From assembly GCF_013410065.1 (NCBI RefSeq), contig NZ_JACCCW010000001.1, positions 806,001 through 870,000 of the forward strand: DNA of 64,000 nt, in the 5' to 3' direction. Within the stretch, counting starts at the first letter, position 1. Each line of letters opens with the position of its first letter. Positions 18,678-27,393 of the stretch are shown here, piece after piece. The DNA is from Granulicella arctica. GTDB lineage: Bacteria; Acidobacteriota; Terriglobia; Terriglobales; Acidobacteriaceae. The notes below the pieces were generated by a model. The model saw nothing but the letters and a program-made list of their open reading frames with translations. It did no database searches and was not told where the DNA came from. A program made the position numbers and the translations under genes.

Positions 18678-19286
18678 CTAATCGCTAGACCCTGGTCCCT
18701 GCTTCTGATTAAACTCATTCATCGCAGCTCCGACACCCTTCGTCAGAACCACCTCGACCGCACGCTTCGCCCGGTCGAGCACCTCATCCAGCACCGCAAG
18801 CTCCTGCTTGCGCATCGGACTCAGCAGGTAATCCTTGCCGCCTGCCTTGACCGTTCTGCCATCGTCCAGTGCGGGCTTGCCCACACCAATCCGAATCCGC
18901 AGCCACTCCTCAGTTCCAAGCGCCCCGGAGATCGACTTCACTCCGTTGTGCCCACCCGCCGATCCACGCTCATGAACCCGGAGCGTGCCCAGCGGAAATG
19001 CCAGCTCGTCATAAAGGACAATCATCTCCTCCGACGGCCGTTCAATCTCAAGCTCCCGAACCAGCGCGGCTACTGAAAGCCCGCTCAAGTTCATGAAGGT
19101 CTCCGGCTTCGCCAGCAGCACATCCTCGCCTGCCAACCTCGCCTTCGCCGTAAGTGCTCTACCTCGGCGATTCGAAAGCACCACACCGCATTCGTCTGCG
19201 ATCCGGTCCACCGCCAGAAATCCGGCGTTGTGCGGTGTGAACTGATACTCGATACCAGGATTGCCCAGACCGACTATCAGCTTCAC
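18678..19286 (-). CDS. pth: peptidyl-tRNA hydrolase
   Basis: Releases tRNA from prematurely dropped peptidyl-tRNA. Start chosen as GTG 19286 (then KLIVGLGNPGIEYQFTPHNAG), preceded by a GGAAAGGAAAG site; a 10-residue longer ATG start is possible. Family motifs are present: GLGNPG, catalytic His in TPHNAGF, KPETFMNLSG, and SAGGHNGVKSI with RIRIGVGKP. The downstream spacer to rpsF is ~100 bp. It lies behind rplY, the common bacterial neighbour order. Confidence 0.96.
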   Translation of the reverse strand: MKLIVGLGNPGIEYQFTPHNAGFLAVDRIADECGVVLSNRRGRALTAKARLAGEDVLLAKPETFMNLSGLSVAALVRELEIERPSEEMIVLYDELAFPLGTLRVHERGSAGGHNGVKSISGALGTEEWLRIRIGVGKPALDDGRTVKAGGKDYLLSPMRKQELAVLDEVLDRAKRAVEVVLTKGVGAAMNEFNQKQGPGSSD

Positions 19287-19375
19287 TACGCTTTCCTTTC
19301 CTGCACTGACGCCCATCCAATCGGAAGAGCGTCAGATCAAATCCGCCAAAGCTACTTGTTAAAGCACCGCTCTGA

Positions 19376-19445
19376 AGGGGCGCGGCTTCAGCCGCGCCAT
19401 CACAAACCCGAAAAGACCGGGGCTTTAGCCCCTGAGGGAATATTC
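19376..19445. repeat. REP-like intergenic repeat (double hairpin)
   Basis: Two palindromes in tandem in the pth-rplY spacer: GGCGCGGC-TTCA-GCCGCGCC and GGGGCT-TT-AGCCCC, followed by TGAGGGAATATTCC. This pattern is known to me from interspersed repeats of acidobacterial genomes. A spurious ORF runs through it. Confidence 0.7.
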
Positions 19446-19469
19446 CATCCGGCCATTCCGACAATATCC

Positions 19470-20153
19470 TTACTTCTTGGCCTTCGCATCCGGTGCAGCT
19501 TCCGCATCGGTCTTGCCCTTCTTGGCAACCACCGGCTCGGTCGGAGCAGCTGCAACCGCATCGGCGGCCGGCTCCTCTTCCTTGATGCTGGTCACATGAG
19601 CAACGGTCGCATCCTCTTCGCCGAGGAACTTGATCGAGCCCGAGTGCGGCAGGTCCGAAACATGGATCGCAGTGTTGATCGCGAGGCCGCTGACATCCAC
19701 ATCCAGGTGGCTCGGAATATCACTCGGCAAGCACTCGATCTCGACCTCACGCAGCACATGCTCGAGAATGCCGCCCTGCGTCTTCACGCCAACCGGAACA
19801 CCGACCAATTGGATCGGCACCGACACACGCATCGTCTTGTCCATCGCGATCCGCTTCAGGTCGATGTGCAACAGCTTGCCCTTGATCGGCTCATTCTGCC
19901 AGTCAACAATCATCGCCTTCACAAGCGACGCGCCGGTCACATCGAGATCGAAGATCGTGTTGTGACCCGAATCCGAGTGCAGAATCTTGATAATGACGCG
20001 TGGGTCAACCGTGACCGCAACCGCATCCTGTCCCGCACCGTAAACAACGGCGGGAATCTTACCTGCAACGCGAACCCGGCGTGCGGCATTCTTGTTGAAC
20101 TTGCCCTCACGGGGCGTTGCGACGACTGCTGGAATAGTAGAAGGTGCTGCCAT
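19470..20153 (-). CDS. rplY: 50S ribosomal protein L25 / general stress protein Ctc, two-domain form
   Basis: 227 residues. The N-terminal 5S-rRNA-binding domain (REGKFNKNAARRVRVAGKIP, AVVYGAG) is joined to the longer beta-rich TL5/Ctc C-domain (RVSVPIQLVGVPVGVKTQGG, LEHVLREVEIECLPSDIP). An Ala/Glu/Lys tail (~residues 195-227) is low-complexity. Start ATG 20153 has AGGAAG ahead. Lies between prs and pth, the usual arrangement. Confidence 0.95.
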   Translation of the reverse strand: MAAPSTIPAVVATPREGKFNKNAARRVRVAGKIPAVVYGAGQDAVAVTVDPRVIIKILHSDSGHNTIFDLDVTGASLVKAMIVDWQNEPIKGKLLHIDLKRIAMDKTMRVSVPIQLVGVPVGVKTQGGILEHVLREVEIECLPSDIPSHLDVDVSGLAINTAIHVSDLPHSGSIKFLGEEDATVAHVTSIKEEEPAADAVAAAPTEPVVAKKGKTDAEAAPDAKAKK

Positions 20154-20268
20154 GGTTTCATCTTCCTTTCGGGCACGGAGTTCATCCGCTCCCTTTGCGG
20201 CAGAGCCGCACGTTAGTCCTTCGTGTAAGCAAGCCGGGGGGAGAATCTCTCGCCCCTAAGTCCTGCCC

Positions 20269-21351
20269 CTAGTTGAACAGCGTACTTACGCTGGTCTCCA
20301 TGTGAATGCTCTCGATCGCCCGGCCCAGAAGCCCCGCAATCGAAAGCACCTTAATCTTCGCCACACCCTGCGCATCCTCACGCAGCGGAATGGTATTCGT
20401 CACGACCAGCTCTTCCAGCCGTGATGTCGCAATGCGCTCGACCGCCGGGCCCGAAAGCACCGGATGCGTCGCGCACGCGTAAACTTTTTCCGCGCCCTCA
20501 GCCAGCAGCGCATCCACCGTCTTCACCAGCGTTCCCGCCGTGTCGATGATGTCGTCGAGAATCAGGCACGTCCGGCCGCGTACATCGCCGATCACGTTCA
20601 TAACCTCGGTCACATTGATATCCGTCCGGCGCTTGTCCACAATCGCCAACGGCACATCCAGCTTCTTCGCAAAAAAGCGCGCACGCTCCACGCCTCCCGC
20701 ATCCGGTGACACCACGGTCAGGTTCGGCAGGTTCAGATCTCGGAAGTAGCTCACCAGCACTGGGCTGGCAAACAGATGATCCACCGGAATATTGAAGAAC
20801 CCTTGAATCTGTGCCGCATGCAGATCCACCAACAGAGCCCGGTTCGCACCGGCCGTGGTCAACAGATCTGCCACCAGCTTCGAAGTAATCGCCACACGAG
20901 GCCGATCTTTACGATCCTGCCGCGCATAGCCGTAGTACGGAACCACAACCGTGATCCGCCCGGCCGAGGCGCGCTTCAGCGCGTCCATCATGATCAGCAG
21001 CTCAACGAGATGCTGATCCACCGGAAAACAAGTCGGCTGCACGAGAAACACATCCGCACCGCGAACGTTCTCGAGCAGCTGAAAATGAACCTCGCCATCG
21101 GAGAATCTCTGCAACCGGGTCTCGCCCAGCGGCACACCGACGAACTTGCAGATCTCTTCCGCCAACGCAGTGTTGGCCGATCCGCAAAAAATCTTGAAAC
21201 GTTTATCTTCGCTCGGCCGCACGGAGCGCTTCTTCTCCAGTGCGACCTTGGCCGTAACGCCGTGCGATGCAGCAGACTGGGAGCTTGTTTCTGGCTCCAC
21301 AGCCTGCGCTGAAATAGGGGAAAGAACCGCAGTCGTGTCTTGCTTGTTCAC
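20269..21351 (-). CDS. prs: ribose-phosphate pyrophosphokinase
   Basis: Makes PRPP from ribose 5-phosphate and ATP for nucleotide, His and Trp synthesis. Start codon is GTG at 21351 with GGAGGG 7 nt upstream. The first ~50 residues are a variable extension; the enzyme core starts at FKIFCGSANTALAEEICKF. Motifs: FSDGE(V)H-type ATP loop, VVPYYGYARQDRKDRPR, VDLHAAQIQGFF, SPDAGGVERARFFAKKL, and the PRPP loop LILDDIIDTAGTLVK. Sits between tRNA-Gln and rplY in a conserved run. Confidence 0.96.
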   Translation of the reverse strand: MNKQDTTAVLSPISAQAVEPETSSQSAASHGVTAKVALEKKRSVRPSEDKRFKIFCGSANTALAEEICKFVGVPLGETRLQRFSDGEVHFQLLENVRGADVFLVQPTCFPVDQHLVELLIMMDALKRASAGRITVVVPYYGYARQDRKDRPRVAITSKLVADLLTTAGANRALLVDLHAAQIQGFFNIPVDHLFASPVLVSYFRDLNLPNLTVVSPDAGGVERARFFAKKLDVPLAIVDKRRTDINVTEVMNVIGDVRGRTCLILDDIIDTAGTLVKTVDALLAEGAEKVYACATHPVLSGPAVERIATSRLEELVVTNTIPLREDAQGVAKIKVLSIAGLLGRAIESIHMETSVSTLFN

Positions 21352-21595
21352 GTGAAACCCTCCAGGCTGGTTGACCTTGGTAGCTCCTGCTGCATTGTCT
21401 TCCGGAGACTGTTTCTTCCCCGGTACTTCTTTTACGAAAAGTACGACTTCGGTCTTTCAAACTTCTTGCTTCGTGTCCGCGGTGTTCTCGCTGGGACCTA
21501 AAACCAATTCAACTTCCGCGACATGTTGTTGCCGCTAAAGAACCCTAAGTTGCCTGTTTGCAGATTCCCCCAAGGGGAGTCGGCGTCGACATTTT

Positions 21596-21669
21596 TGGTT
21601 GGGCGACTAGGATTCGAACCTAGACAAAGAGCTTCAAAGGCTCTGGACCTACCGTTAGTCGATCGCCCA
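21596..21669 (-). tRNA. tRNA-Gln (anticodon TTG)
   Basis: Minus-strand cloverleaf: acceptor TGGGCGA / TCGCCCA, discriminator A, encoded CCA (21596-21598), anticodon loop CTTTGAA (TTG), T-arm GGTTCGAATCC. It lies between ispE and prs and is probably processed from their transcript or from its own. Confidence 0.95.
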
Positions 21670-21703
21670 ATGATCGCCGGTTGCGCTACTCTCCGGACGA
21701 ATA

Positions 21704-22897
21704 TCACTCTGCGAACATTCTGCGCCAGTAATCGTCTCGAGGCAAGGTTGCTGTCAGCAAAGCCTCGACCCCAGACGCCTGAACGCGTTGTTGAGCTGCC
21801 CGCGCATCTGCCATGGACCGGTAAAGTCCAAACAGCGCGGAACCTGAACCCGAAAGCGCCGCATACAACGCGGGGCTACCCGAATCACTACCCATCAATT
21901 GACGCTTGGTTTCACGCAGAGAGGGATACTGAGGAAAAACGACCGCTTCAAAATCATTTTGAAGGCCGTCTCCAATCCCGGTGCGGACAAGCGCGAGAAG
22001 GGCATTCTCGGCCAGATCATCCAACATGCCATCCTGATCTCGATCAGAACTTCCTTGTTTGTTGCCAAGGTCCCACTCTGGGAGGTCACCGCGGACAATA
22101 CCGGAGGCGCCAGGCTCAACCACCCCAGTCTTTGCAGACCCCGCTTTCACGGATTCCGTTCTCACGGACAAGGATGAGTAAACCAGACTCAACTCCTCTA
22201 GCCTATCTCGTATTCCAGCGGAAGTCAATGTCCCCCCCGCCTCCAACTCCGGGTGCCCCATCTTCGCGACAGTCCCATCGTCGCTAAGGTGGGCATTCGC
22301 GCCCCGCGCGAACCGCTCTCCCCTCGCCACCACCGCATCCCAGTCCCGAAACGCCGCCGGCGTCGACACCCCCACCCCCGGCACCGCCACCACACACGGA
22401 ATCGCCGCAAAGTCCCGTAGCGACGTCACCAACTCCCCACGCCCCACCCCCAACACCGCCCCTCCAATCAGAAACAGAGGCACATCCGACCCCACCGTCG
22501 CCGCCAGCTCCAGCCGTTCCGCCTCACCCAGAGCCACCCCCAGCTCCCGCTCCAACCCCAGCAGCGCCGCCGCCGCATTCGCCGACCCGGCCCCCATCCC
22601 ACCCTGCACCGGCAGCCTCTTTTCGATATGAACTTCAACCTCCGCCGCCATCCCCAGCCGCGCCAGACACCCCGCCACCATCTTCCAAGCCGTATTCCTC
22701 CCGTCCACCGGGACCCGAGCATCATTCGTCGTCAACGAGATCGCCGTCACCGCCGCCCGCTTCGCCGACACCGTCACCACATCATGCAGCGCCAGCGTCT
22801 GATACATCGTCGTCAGCGCGTGGAACCCATCCCCTCGCACCGGCCCAATCGCCAGCCCCAAATTGATCTTCGAAAACGAACGAACACGCGTCGACAT
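21704..22897 (-). CDS. ispE: 4-diphosphocytidyl-2-C-methyl-D-erythritol kinase, with repeat-derived insertion
   Basis: Fourth step of the MEP isoprenoid pathway. GHMP-kinase motifs are intact: SKINLGLAIGPVRGDGFH at the N-terminus, the ATP loop LPVQGGMGAGSANAAAALLG (~residue 92), and the C-terminal ALSGSGSALFGLY. At 397 residues it is about 100 longer than typical IspE (~290). The excess lies between FRDWDAVVARGE (~190) and NDFEAVVFPQYPSL. Residues ~193-216 (RFARGANAHLSDDGTVAKMG) are encoded by a dispersed repeat also found at 33553-33621. The frame is kept, so the enzyme is probably functional with a surface loop. Followed 34 bp later by tRNA-Gln. Confidence 0.93.
   Translation of the reverse strand: MSTRVRSFSKINLGLAIGPVRGDGFHALTTMYQTLALHDVVTVSAKRAAVTAISLTTNDARVPVDGRNTAWKMVAGCLARLGMAAEVEVHIEKRLPVQGGMGAGSANAAAALLGLERELGVALGEAERLELAATVGSDVPLFLIGGAVLGVGRGELVTSLRDFAAIPCVVAVPGVGVSTPAAFRDWDAVVARGERFARGANAHLSDDGTVAKMGHPELEAGGTLTSAGIRDRLEELSLVYSSLSVRTESVKAGSAKTGVVEPGASGIVRGDLPEWDLGNKQGSSDRDQDGMLDDLAENALLALVRTGIGDGLQNDFEAVVFPQYPSLRETKRQLMGSDSGSPALYAALSGSGSALFGLYRSMADARAAQQRVQASGVEALLTATLPRDDYWRRMFAE
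22250..22320. repeat. dispersed repeat copy inside ispE
   Basis: The stretch starting GGGTGCCCCATCTTCGCGAC and continuing CATCGTCGCTAAGGTGGGCA is near-identical to 33553-33621 (a few substitutions in the middle, small length change near the end). Here it lies in the coding sequence and is read in frame on the minus strand. Confidence 0.88.
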
Positions 22898-22919
22898 AGG
22901 TCTTTGATTCTAAACGCGC

Positions 22920-23540
22920 CTACTTCAACTCACTCGCAGTCATCTCGATCTGCATCGCTGCATCCTGCATCATCGACCCATCCTTCGCAGCAGTCGCGCC
23001 TAAAGACCCAAGCGGCTTCAGCTTGGATGAATCCACATCCTTCGAGTCGAAGACCACCTTCGGCGTATTCAGTGGCAGCTTTACCGACAGCGTCACATTC
23101 CTCTGCGAGATCACCGGCTCCACTGTCTCCACACCATCCCGGTTCTTGATTGAGATCATCCGCGTAAGCCTGCTCGTCTCCAGAACAATCGACATTGCCA
23201 GCCCATCACCCTCAAGACGAACATCGTTGCAATCAAACTTCGTACCAACGTCAATAAACTTCGTCGCAACTCCCGTACCCACCGGCACCTGCGAGGTCAT
23301 CCGCGTCCTGCACGAGCCTATCCTTCCATCGCCGTACACCGCAACCTCCGTCGTAATGCTCTGGCTCATCGGCTCCAGCTCTCCGTTCGTTGGATACTTC
23401 AGAACCATCGTCAGCTTGAAGTACCGCATCGCCGACAACGCAACACTCGCTCCGGCAGACTTCATCGGCTGTTGAGCCACGCATACGCCTGATACAACCA
23501 TCACAACCCCAAAAACCACTCTACGAAGCATCTTCCTCAT
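22920..23540 (-). CDS. hypothetical exported protein of the second ECF-sigma operon
   Basis: 206 residues with a signal peptide (VVFGVVMVVSGVCVAQQ). The rest is beta-rich with no family I recognise (FKLTMVLKYPTNGELEPMSQ, then ITTEVAVYGDGRIGSCRTRM). The two internal Cys residues (GSCRTR and KFDCNDV) could form a disulfide. The ATG overlaps the stop of the one-TM gene by 4 bp. By position it corresponds to the secreted third gene of the 9.8-11.8 kb sigma operon, though the sequences are not obviously related. Confidence 0.7.
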   Translation of the reverse strand: MRKMLRRVVFGVVMVVSGVCVAQQPMKSAGASVALSAMRYFKLTMVLKYPTNGELEPMSQSITTEVAVYGDGRIGSCRTRMTSQVPVGTGVATKFIDVGTKFDCNDVRLEGDGLAMSIVLETSRLTRMISIKNRDGVETVEPVISQRNVTLSVKLPLNTPKVVFDSKDVDSSKLKPLGSLGATAAKDGSMMQDAAMQIEMTASELK

Positions 23541-23992
23541 CGAACCTCCCCGTTCCCATCTCTGCTCTCTGCTGTAAGCGATGCAATCTCGATCGGCTCA
23601 ATTGTCAATGGCTCAATCTCAATCGGATCGACTCGAAGCGGAGGCTCTCGCAACAAAATCGAAGAATGCTTCCGATTCACCTTCGTATGCAAGATCAACG
23701 TGTCGCTCTTGCTCACAACCACCTCGTCTCTGGGAACAACTTGCGAGTGCGCATCCGTCAAATCTGCCCTCCGCTCATGCGACTCCACATTCGGCCTGAC
23801 CCACACCAGCATCCCAGCCGCAACAAAAGCACTCGCCGCAATAGCAGCCCATGCAACCCACCGCCGCGAAGATCGTCCCGTTTCCGCAGAAATCCGCGCC
23901 ATCACCCGCTCATTCATCCCAACCAGCGGCTCAACCCACACATCCTCGCGCAACACGCCATCCAGTAACTCTTCAAAATCGAACTCACTCAT
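23537..23992 (-). CDS. single-TM putative anti-sigma / sigma partner protein
   Basis: Start set at ATG 23992 (MSEFDFEELLDGVLREDVWV), which overlaps the sigma stop by 4 bp; the longer frame upstream is a shadow of the sigma gene. About 151 residues: a short cytoplasmic helical part (LVGMNERVMARISAETGRS), one TM (~50-68, WVAWAAIAASAFVAAGMLVW), and a periplasmic tail ending in repeated IEPL / IEPI units. No zinc anti-sigma motif. Layout matches the 10366-10998 protein. Confidence 0.7.
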   Translation of the reverse strand: MSEFDFEELLDGVLREDVWVEPLVGMNERVMARISAETGRSSRRWVAWAAIAASAFVAAGMLVWVRPNVESHERRADLTDAHSQVVPRDEVVVSKSDTLILHTKVNRKHSSILLREPPLRVDPIEIEPLTIEPIEIASLTAESRDGNGEVR

Positions 23993-24567
23993 CGCCGCAC
24001 CTCCCGCATCGCCTCGAACCGCTTCTTCAACTCCACCTTCGCCCGCATCAACCGCGTCCGCACCGTCCCCTCCGGAATCCCCATCACCACGCCGACCTCG
24101 CGCGAGCTCATCTCCTCGATAGCACTCAGCACCAACACCATCCGCAACTCCTCCGGCAGCCAATCGATCAGCCGTCGCAGCAACTTCCGCTCATCCCCAT
24201 CCGCCGCGCTCTCCTCAGGCGAACTCCCCGCCGCTACCAACCCCATCTCTGCCACATCTTCCATCGAGCGGCCTTGAGCAGGCAGACGATCCAACGCCAC
24301 CCGCCACACCGTCCGCGCCAGAAACCCCTTCTCGTCCTCCATCCGCCGCCACGCCTCACCCCGATACAGCTTCAGCAGCGACTCCTGCACCGCATCCTCC
24401 GCATCATGCGCATTCCGCAGCAGCGAGTACGCAACCCGAAACATCAGCCGCCCCTGCCGTGCGACCAACCCAGCAAACGCGTCGTCCCGCTCCTCCGTCC
24501 GCTCGAGCCGCAACGCTTCCTCTCCTCCGCCACCATACTGCGACCAGACCTCAGCTCCTGCACTCAT
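23989..24567 (-). CDS. ECF-family RNA polymerase sigma factor
   Basis: 192 residues. Region 2: DAFAGLVARQGRLMFRVAYS, AEDAVQESLLKLYRG, FLARTVWRVALDRL. Region 4: LPEELRMVLVLSAIEEMSSR, EVGVVMGIPEGTVRTRLMRA. It heads a tightly overlapping trio (sigma, one-TM protein, secreted protein) divergent from the gamma-glutamyltranspeptidase gene, which might be among its targets (inference). Confidence 0.92.
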   Translation of the reverse strand: MSAGAEVWSQYGGGGEEALRLERTEERDDAFAGLVARQGRLMFRVAYSLLRNAHDAEDAVQESLLKLYRGEAWRRMEDEKGFLARTVWRVALDRLPAQGRSMEDVAEMGLVAAGSSPEESAADGDERKLLRRLIDWLPEELRMVLVLSAIEEMSSREVGVVMGIPEGTVRTRLMRAKVELKKRFEAMREVRR

Positions 24568-24729
24568 CCCGACCGCCCATCACCAAACCCTTCACACACT
24601 AAGACCGCCCGTACCTGCAAACCGTTCATCTTTCTTTTCCAAGCCGAAGGACTGCCCTCGCAAGCAACGCGCTACCACACCCGCCATCATTCCGGTATCC
24701 TCATCTCACCCCTAACATCGGAGAGTCCC

Positions 24730-26478
24730 TTGGCCCTTCTGAAGCACGCATCGGCATTGCTGTCGGCATCCTGCCTCCTCACCAGCTCCCTCTTCAGCCA
24801 GCAACCCGATCTCACCCCCACCGTTGCCAAACATGCCATGGTCGTCACCTGCGAGCACAACGCCACCGATGCCGGACTCGCCATTCTCAAACAGGGTGGT
24901 AATGCCACCGACGCAGCCGTTGCCGTCGGCTTCACCCTCGCCGTCACCTTCCCTCGCGCCGGAAACATCGGCGGCGGCGGCTTCATGCTCATCCGCGACA
25001 AGCATGGCAAAACCCACTTCCTCGACTACCGCGAGAAGGCGCCCGCCGCAGCATCCCGCGACATGTACCTCGATGCCAAGGGCACCGTCATCCCGGGCCG
25101 CTCCCTCGTCGGCTACCTCGCCTCTGGAGTCCCCGGCACAGTAGCTGGCCTCGTCTACGCTCAATCGCACTTTGGCAAGCTCACGCTCGCCCAGGACATG
25201 GCCCCAGCCATCAAGCTCGCTACCGATGGCTACCCCCTGCCCGCAGGCGAAGCCCACGACCTCCAGAACAAAAACCTCACCCGCTTCCCCGCCTCCGCCC
25301 GCATCTTCCAGCGTGACGGAAACTTCTATAAAGAAGGCGACATCTTCAAACAACCGGAGCTCGCCGCCACCCTCACCGCCATCTCCAAAGACCCCACCAC
25401 CTTCTACAAAGGCGCCATCGCCCAGCAGATCGCCTCCTTCGAAAAAGCCGGCGGCGGCCTCATCACCGCAGAAGACCTCGCCAGCTACGAAGTCAAGGAC
25501 CGCGCTCCCATCACTGGCCACTACCACGGCTACGACCTCATCACCGCCCCGCCACCGTCCTCCGGCGGCATCGTCCTCGTTGAGATCCTCAACATCCTCT
25601 CCACCTACGATCTGCCCAAGCTAGGCCCCGACCGCTCCGCCGCCCAGGTTCACGTCATCACCGAAGCCTTCCGCCGCGCCTACATGGACCGTGGCGACTA
25701 CCTCGGCGACCCAGACTTCAACACCCTTCCCCTCAAACAGCTGGCCGATCCTGCCTACGCCGCCGCCTGGCGCAAGTCCATCGACCCCGACAAGCCCACG
25801 GCCTCGAAAGACCTCGTCCGCCCAGCCGGATTCCTACCCCCGCCCCCGCAGACGACACCGGCCACCGAGCCGACCCAAACCACTCACTTCTCCATCGTCG
25901 ACGCCGAAGGCAACGCCGTCTCCAACACCTATACCCTCAACGGATTCTTCGGCTCCGGCGTCACCGTCGACGGCCTCGGCTTCGTCCTCAACAACGAGAT
26001 GGATGACTTCGCCTCGAAGGTCGGCGTCCCCAACGCCTACGGTCTCATCCAAGGGGCAGCGAACTCCATCGCTCCCGGCAAACGCCCCCTCTCCGCCATG
26101 ACCCCCACCATCCTCACGAAAAACGGCAAGCTCTTCATGGTCCTCGGCAGCCCCGGCGGCTCCACCATCATTACCACCGTCGCCAATGACATCATCTCCA
26201 TCGTCGACAACGGCCTCAACATCCAGCAGGCCGCCGACGCACCCCGCTTCCACCACCAGTACCTGCCCGATATTATCCAGCTCGAAAAGAAATTTCCAGC
26301 CGACATCGGCGATCAACTCAAGTCCATGGGCTACACCACCAACCGCCTCTCCGTCGCCGACGCCAAGAGCCCCGGCGTCTGGGGAGACAGCGAGATCATC
26401 GCAATCGACCCCAAAACCCACCAACTCCTCGGTGGCCACGACCACCGCCTGGACTACGGCAAAGCCGCAGGCTACTAA
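24730..26478 (+). CDS. ggt: gamma-glutamyltranspeptidase, exported
   Basis: Hydrolyses or transfers the gamma-glutamyl group of glutathione and related compounds in the periplasm. Start set at TTG 24730: GGAG ends 6 nt upstream and the new N-terminus is a good signal peptide (MALLKHASALLSASCLLTSS). The open frame extends far upstream but that part is a shadow of the sigma gene. Family motifs: ATDAGLAILKQGGNATDAAV, GNIGGGGFMLI, DYREKAP, GVPGTVAGL, and the self-cleavage site QTTHFSIVD. Catalytic nucleophile is expected to be Thr384; GSPGGSTIITTV is near the C-terminus. 582 residues, normal length. Confidence 0.94.
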   Translation: MALLKHASALLSASCLLTSSLFSQQPDLTPTVAKHAMVVTCEHNATDAGLAILKQGGNATDAAVAVGFTLAVTFPRAGNIGGGGFMLIRDKHGKTHFLDYREKAPAAASRDMYLDAKGTVIPGRSLVGYLASGVPGTVAGLVYAQSHFGKLTLAQDMAPAIKLATDGYPLPAGEAHDLQNKNLTRFPASARIFQRDGNFYKEGDIFKQPELAATLTAISKDPTTFYKGAIAQQIASFEKAGGGLITAEDLASYEVKDRAPITGHYHGYDLITAPPPSSGGIVLVEILNILSTYDLPKLGPDRSAAQVHVITEAFRRAYMDRGDYLGDPDFNTLPLKQLADPAYAAAWRKSIDPDKPTASKDLVRPAGFLPPPPQTTPATEPTQTTHFSIVDAEGNAVSNTYTLNGFFGSGVTVDGLGFVLNNEMDDFASKVGVPNAYGLIQGAANSIAPGKRPLSAMTPTILTKNGKLFMVLGSPGGSTIITTVANDIISIVDNGLNIQQAADAPRFHHQYLPDIIQLEKKFPADIGDQLKSMGYTTNRLSVADAKSPGVWGDSEIIAIDPKTHQLLGGHDHRLDYGKAAGY

Positions 26479-26610
26479 GCCACATCCTGCCGCGACGCCA
26501 CCGGCAAGCGGCAGGATGTTTCTAGCCACCACGTTACAAAGACACGAGTCTTTGTCTTCGAACAGGAGTATGTTGTGTTAATGACATAGAAAGGCACAGC
26601 ATGTCCACAT

Positions 26611-27393
26611 ATGCAGCCTGACCGCACGCATCCCGTACTTCCCGGCGTCGATATCCACAACGCGGCCGACGATGTCGGCTTCGCCTCACGCACCATCAGG
26701 GCGCGCAATATCCAGGCTGAGCGCAACGCCTACCTCCGCATTGCGCACATGTTCACCAGCCCCACCGACGAGCTCCTGCAAGAGCTCGTCAACCTCTCCA
26801 TCAGCCTCTGCGGCGCAGAGAGCGCAGGCATCAGCTTGCTTGAAGGAGAGAACTTCCGCTGGATCGCCACAGGCGGTCGCTTCGCACCCCTCCGCGATAG
26901 TATGCTCCCCGAAACTGCGGCCCCTTGCAGCATCTGCCTCAAACGCAATACACCCCAGATCTTCAGCGTCGGCCACGCCTACTACGACTTCCTCGAGATC
27001 ACAGGCCCCACATTCACCAACGGCCTCCTCATCCCCTGGCACACTCCGGAGATTCCCGGAACCCTCTGGGTCATCCCTTACAAGAACTCTCCCGGCTTCG
27101 ATAACGAAGACCTTCGCCTTCTCGAAAGCCTCGCCGACATGGCCTCGCTCTACGTGCGTATGCGCGATCAGCAGCAGCGCCTGCATGACCGCGACCTCCT
27201 CGCCAACCGCGCACTCCTCGCCAACCATCTCGCTCACCAGATCAACAACCCACTCCAGAGCCTCACAAACGCCCTCTACCTCGCATCGCAGCAGAACTCC
27301 GATTCTTACCTCGTCATGGCCCTCGCCGAACTTCAGCGGCTCTCCAGTCTCATCGAACAGCTTCTCAAGCTGCCGCAGGTCGATCCCTCTTGA
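26611..27393 (+). CDS. GAF protein ending in a histidine-kinase DHp-like helix pair, no ATPase domain
   Basis: 260 residues. Residues ~50-190 form a GAF domain (ELVNLSISLCGAESAGISLL, FRWIATGGRFAPL, CSICLKRNTPQIF, NGLLIPWHTPEIPGTLWVI). A coiled linker (MRDQQQRLHDRDLLANRALL) leads to an H-box-like motif ANHLAHQINNPLQSLTNALY (~residue 208) and a second helix (LVMALAELQRLSSLIEQLL). A HATPase_c domain is missing and the gene ends cleanly. It may be phosphorylated by, or dimerise with, other kinases, or be a degenerate kinase. Weak ribosome binding site; the start could be later. Confidence 0.75.
   Translation: MQPDRTHPVLPGVDIHNAADDVGFASRTIRARNIQAERNAYLRIAHMFTSPTDELLQELVNLSISLCGAESAGISLLEGENFRWIATGGRFAPLRDSMLPETAAPCSICLKRNTPQIFSVGHAYYDFLEITGPTFTNGLLIPWHTPEIPGTLWVIPYKNSPGFDNEDLRLLESLADMASLYVRMRDQQQRLHDRDLLANRALLANHLAHQINNPLQSLTNALYLASQQNSDSYLVMALAELQRLSSLIEQLLKLPQVDPS

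Noticed and set aside
21563..21581. Hairpin GATTCCCC / GGGGAGTC between tRNA-Gln and prs considered as terminator
   Set aside because: No T-run on either strand in the needed place; the arm pairing is short.
23851..24729. Long N-terminal extension of the gamma-glutamyltranspeptidase frame
   Set aside because: Overlaps the sigma operon antisense, Arg/His/Pro-rich, while TTG 24730 has a proper ribosome binding site and signal peptide.
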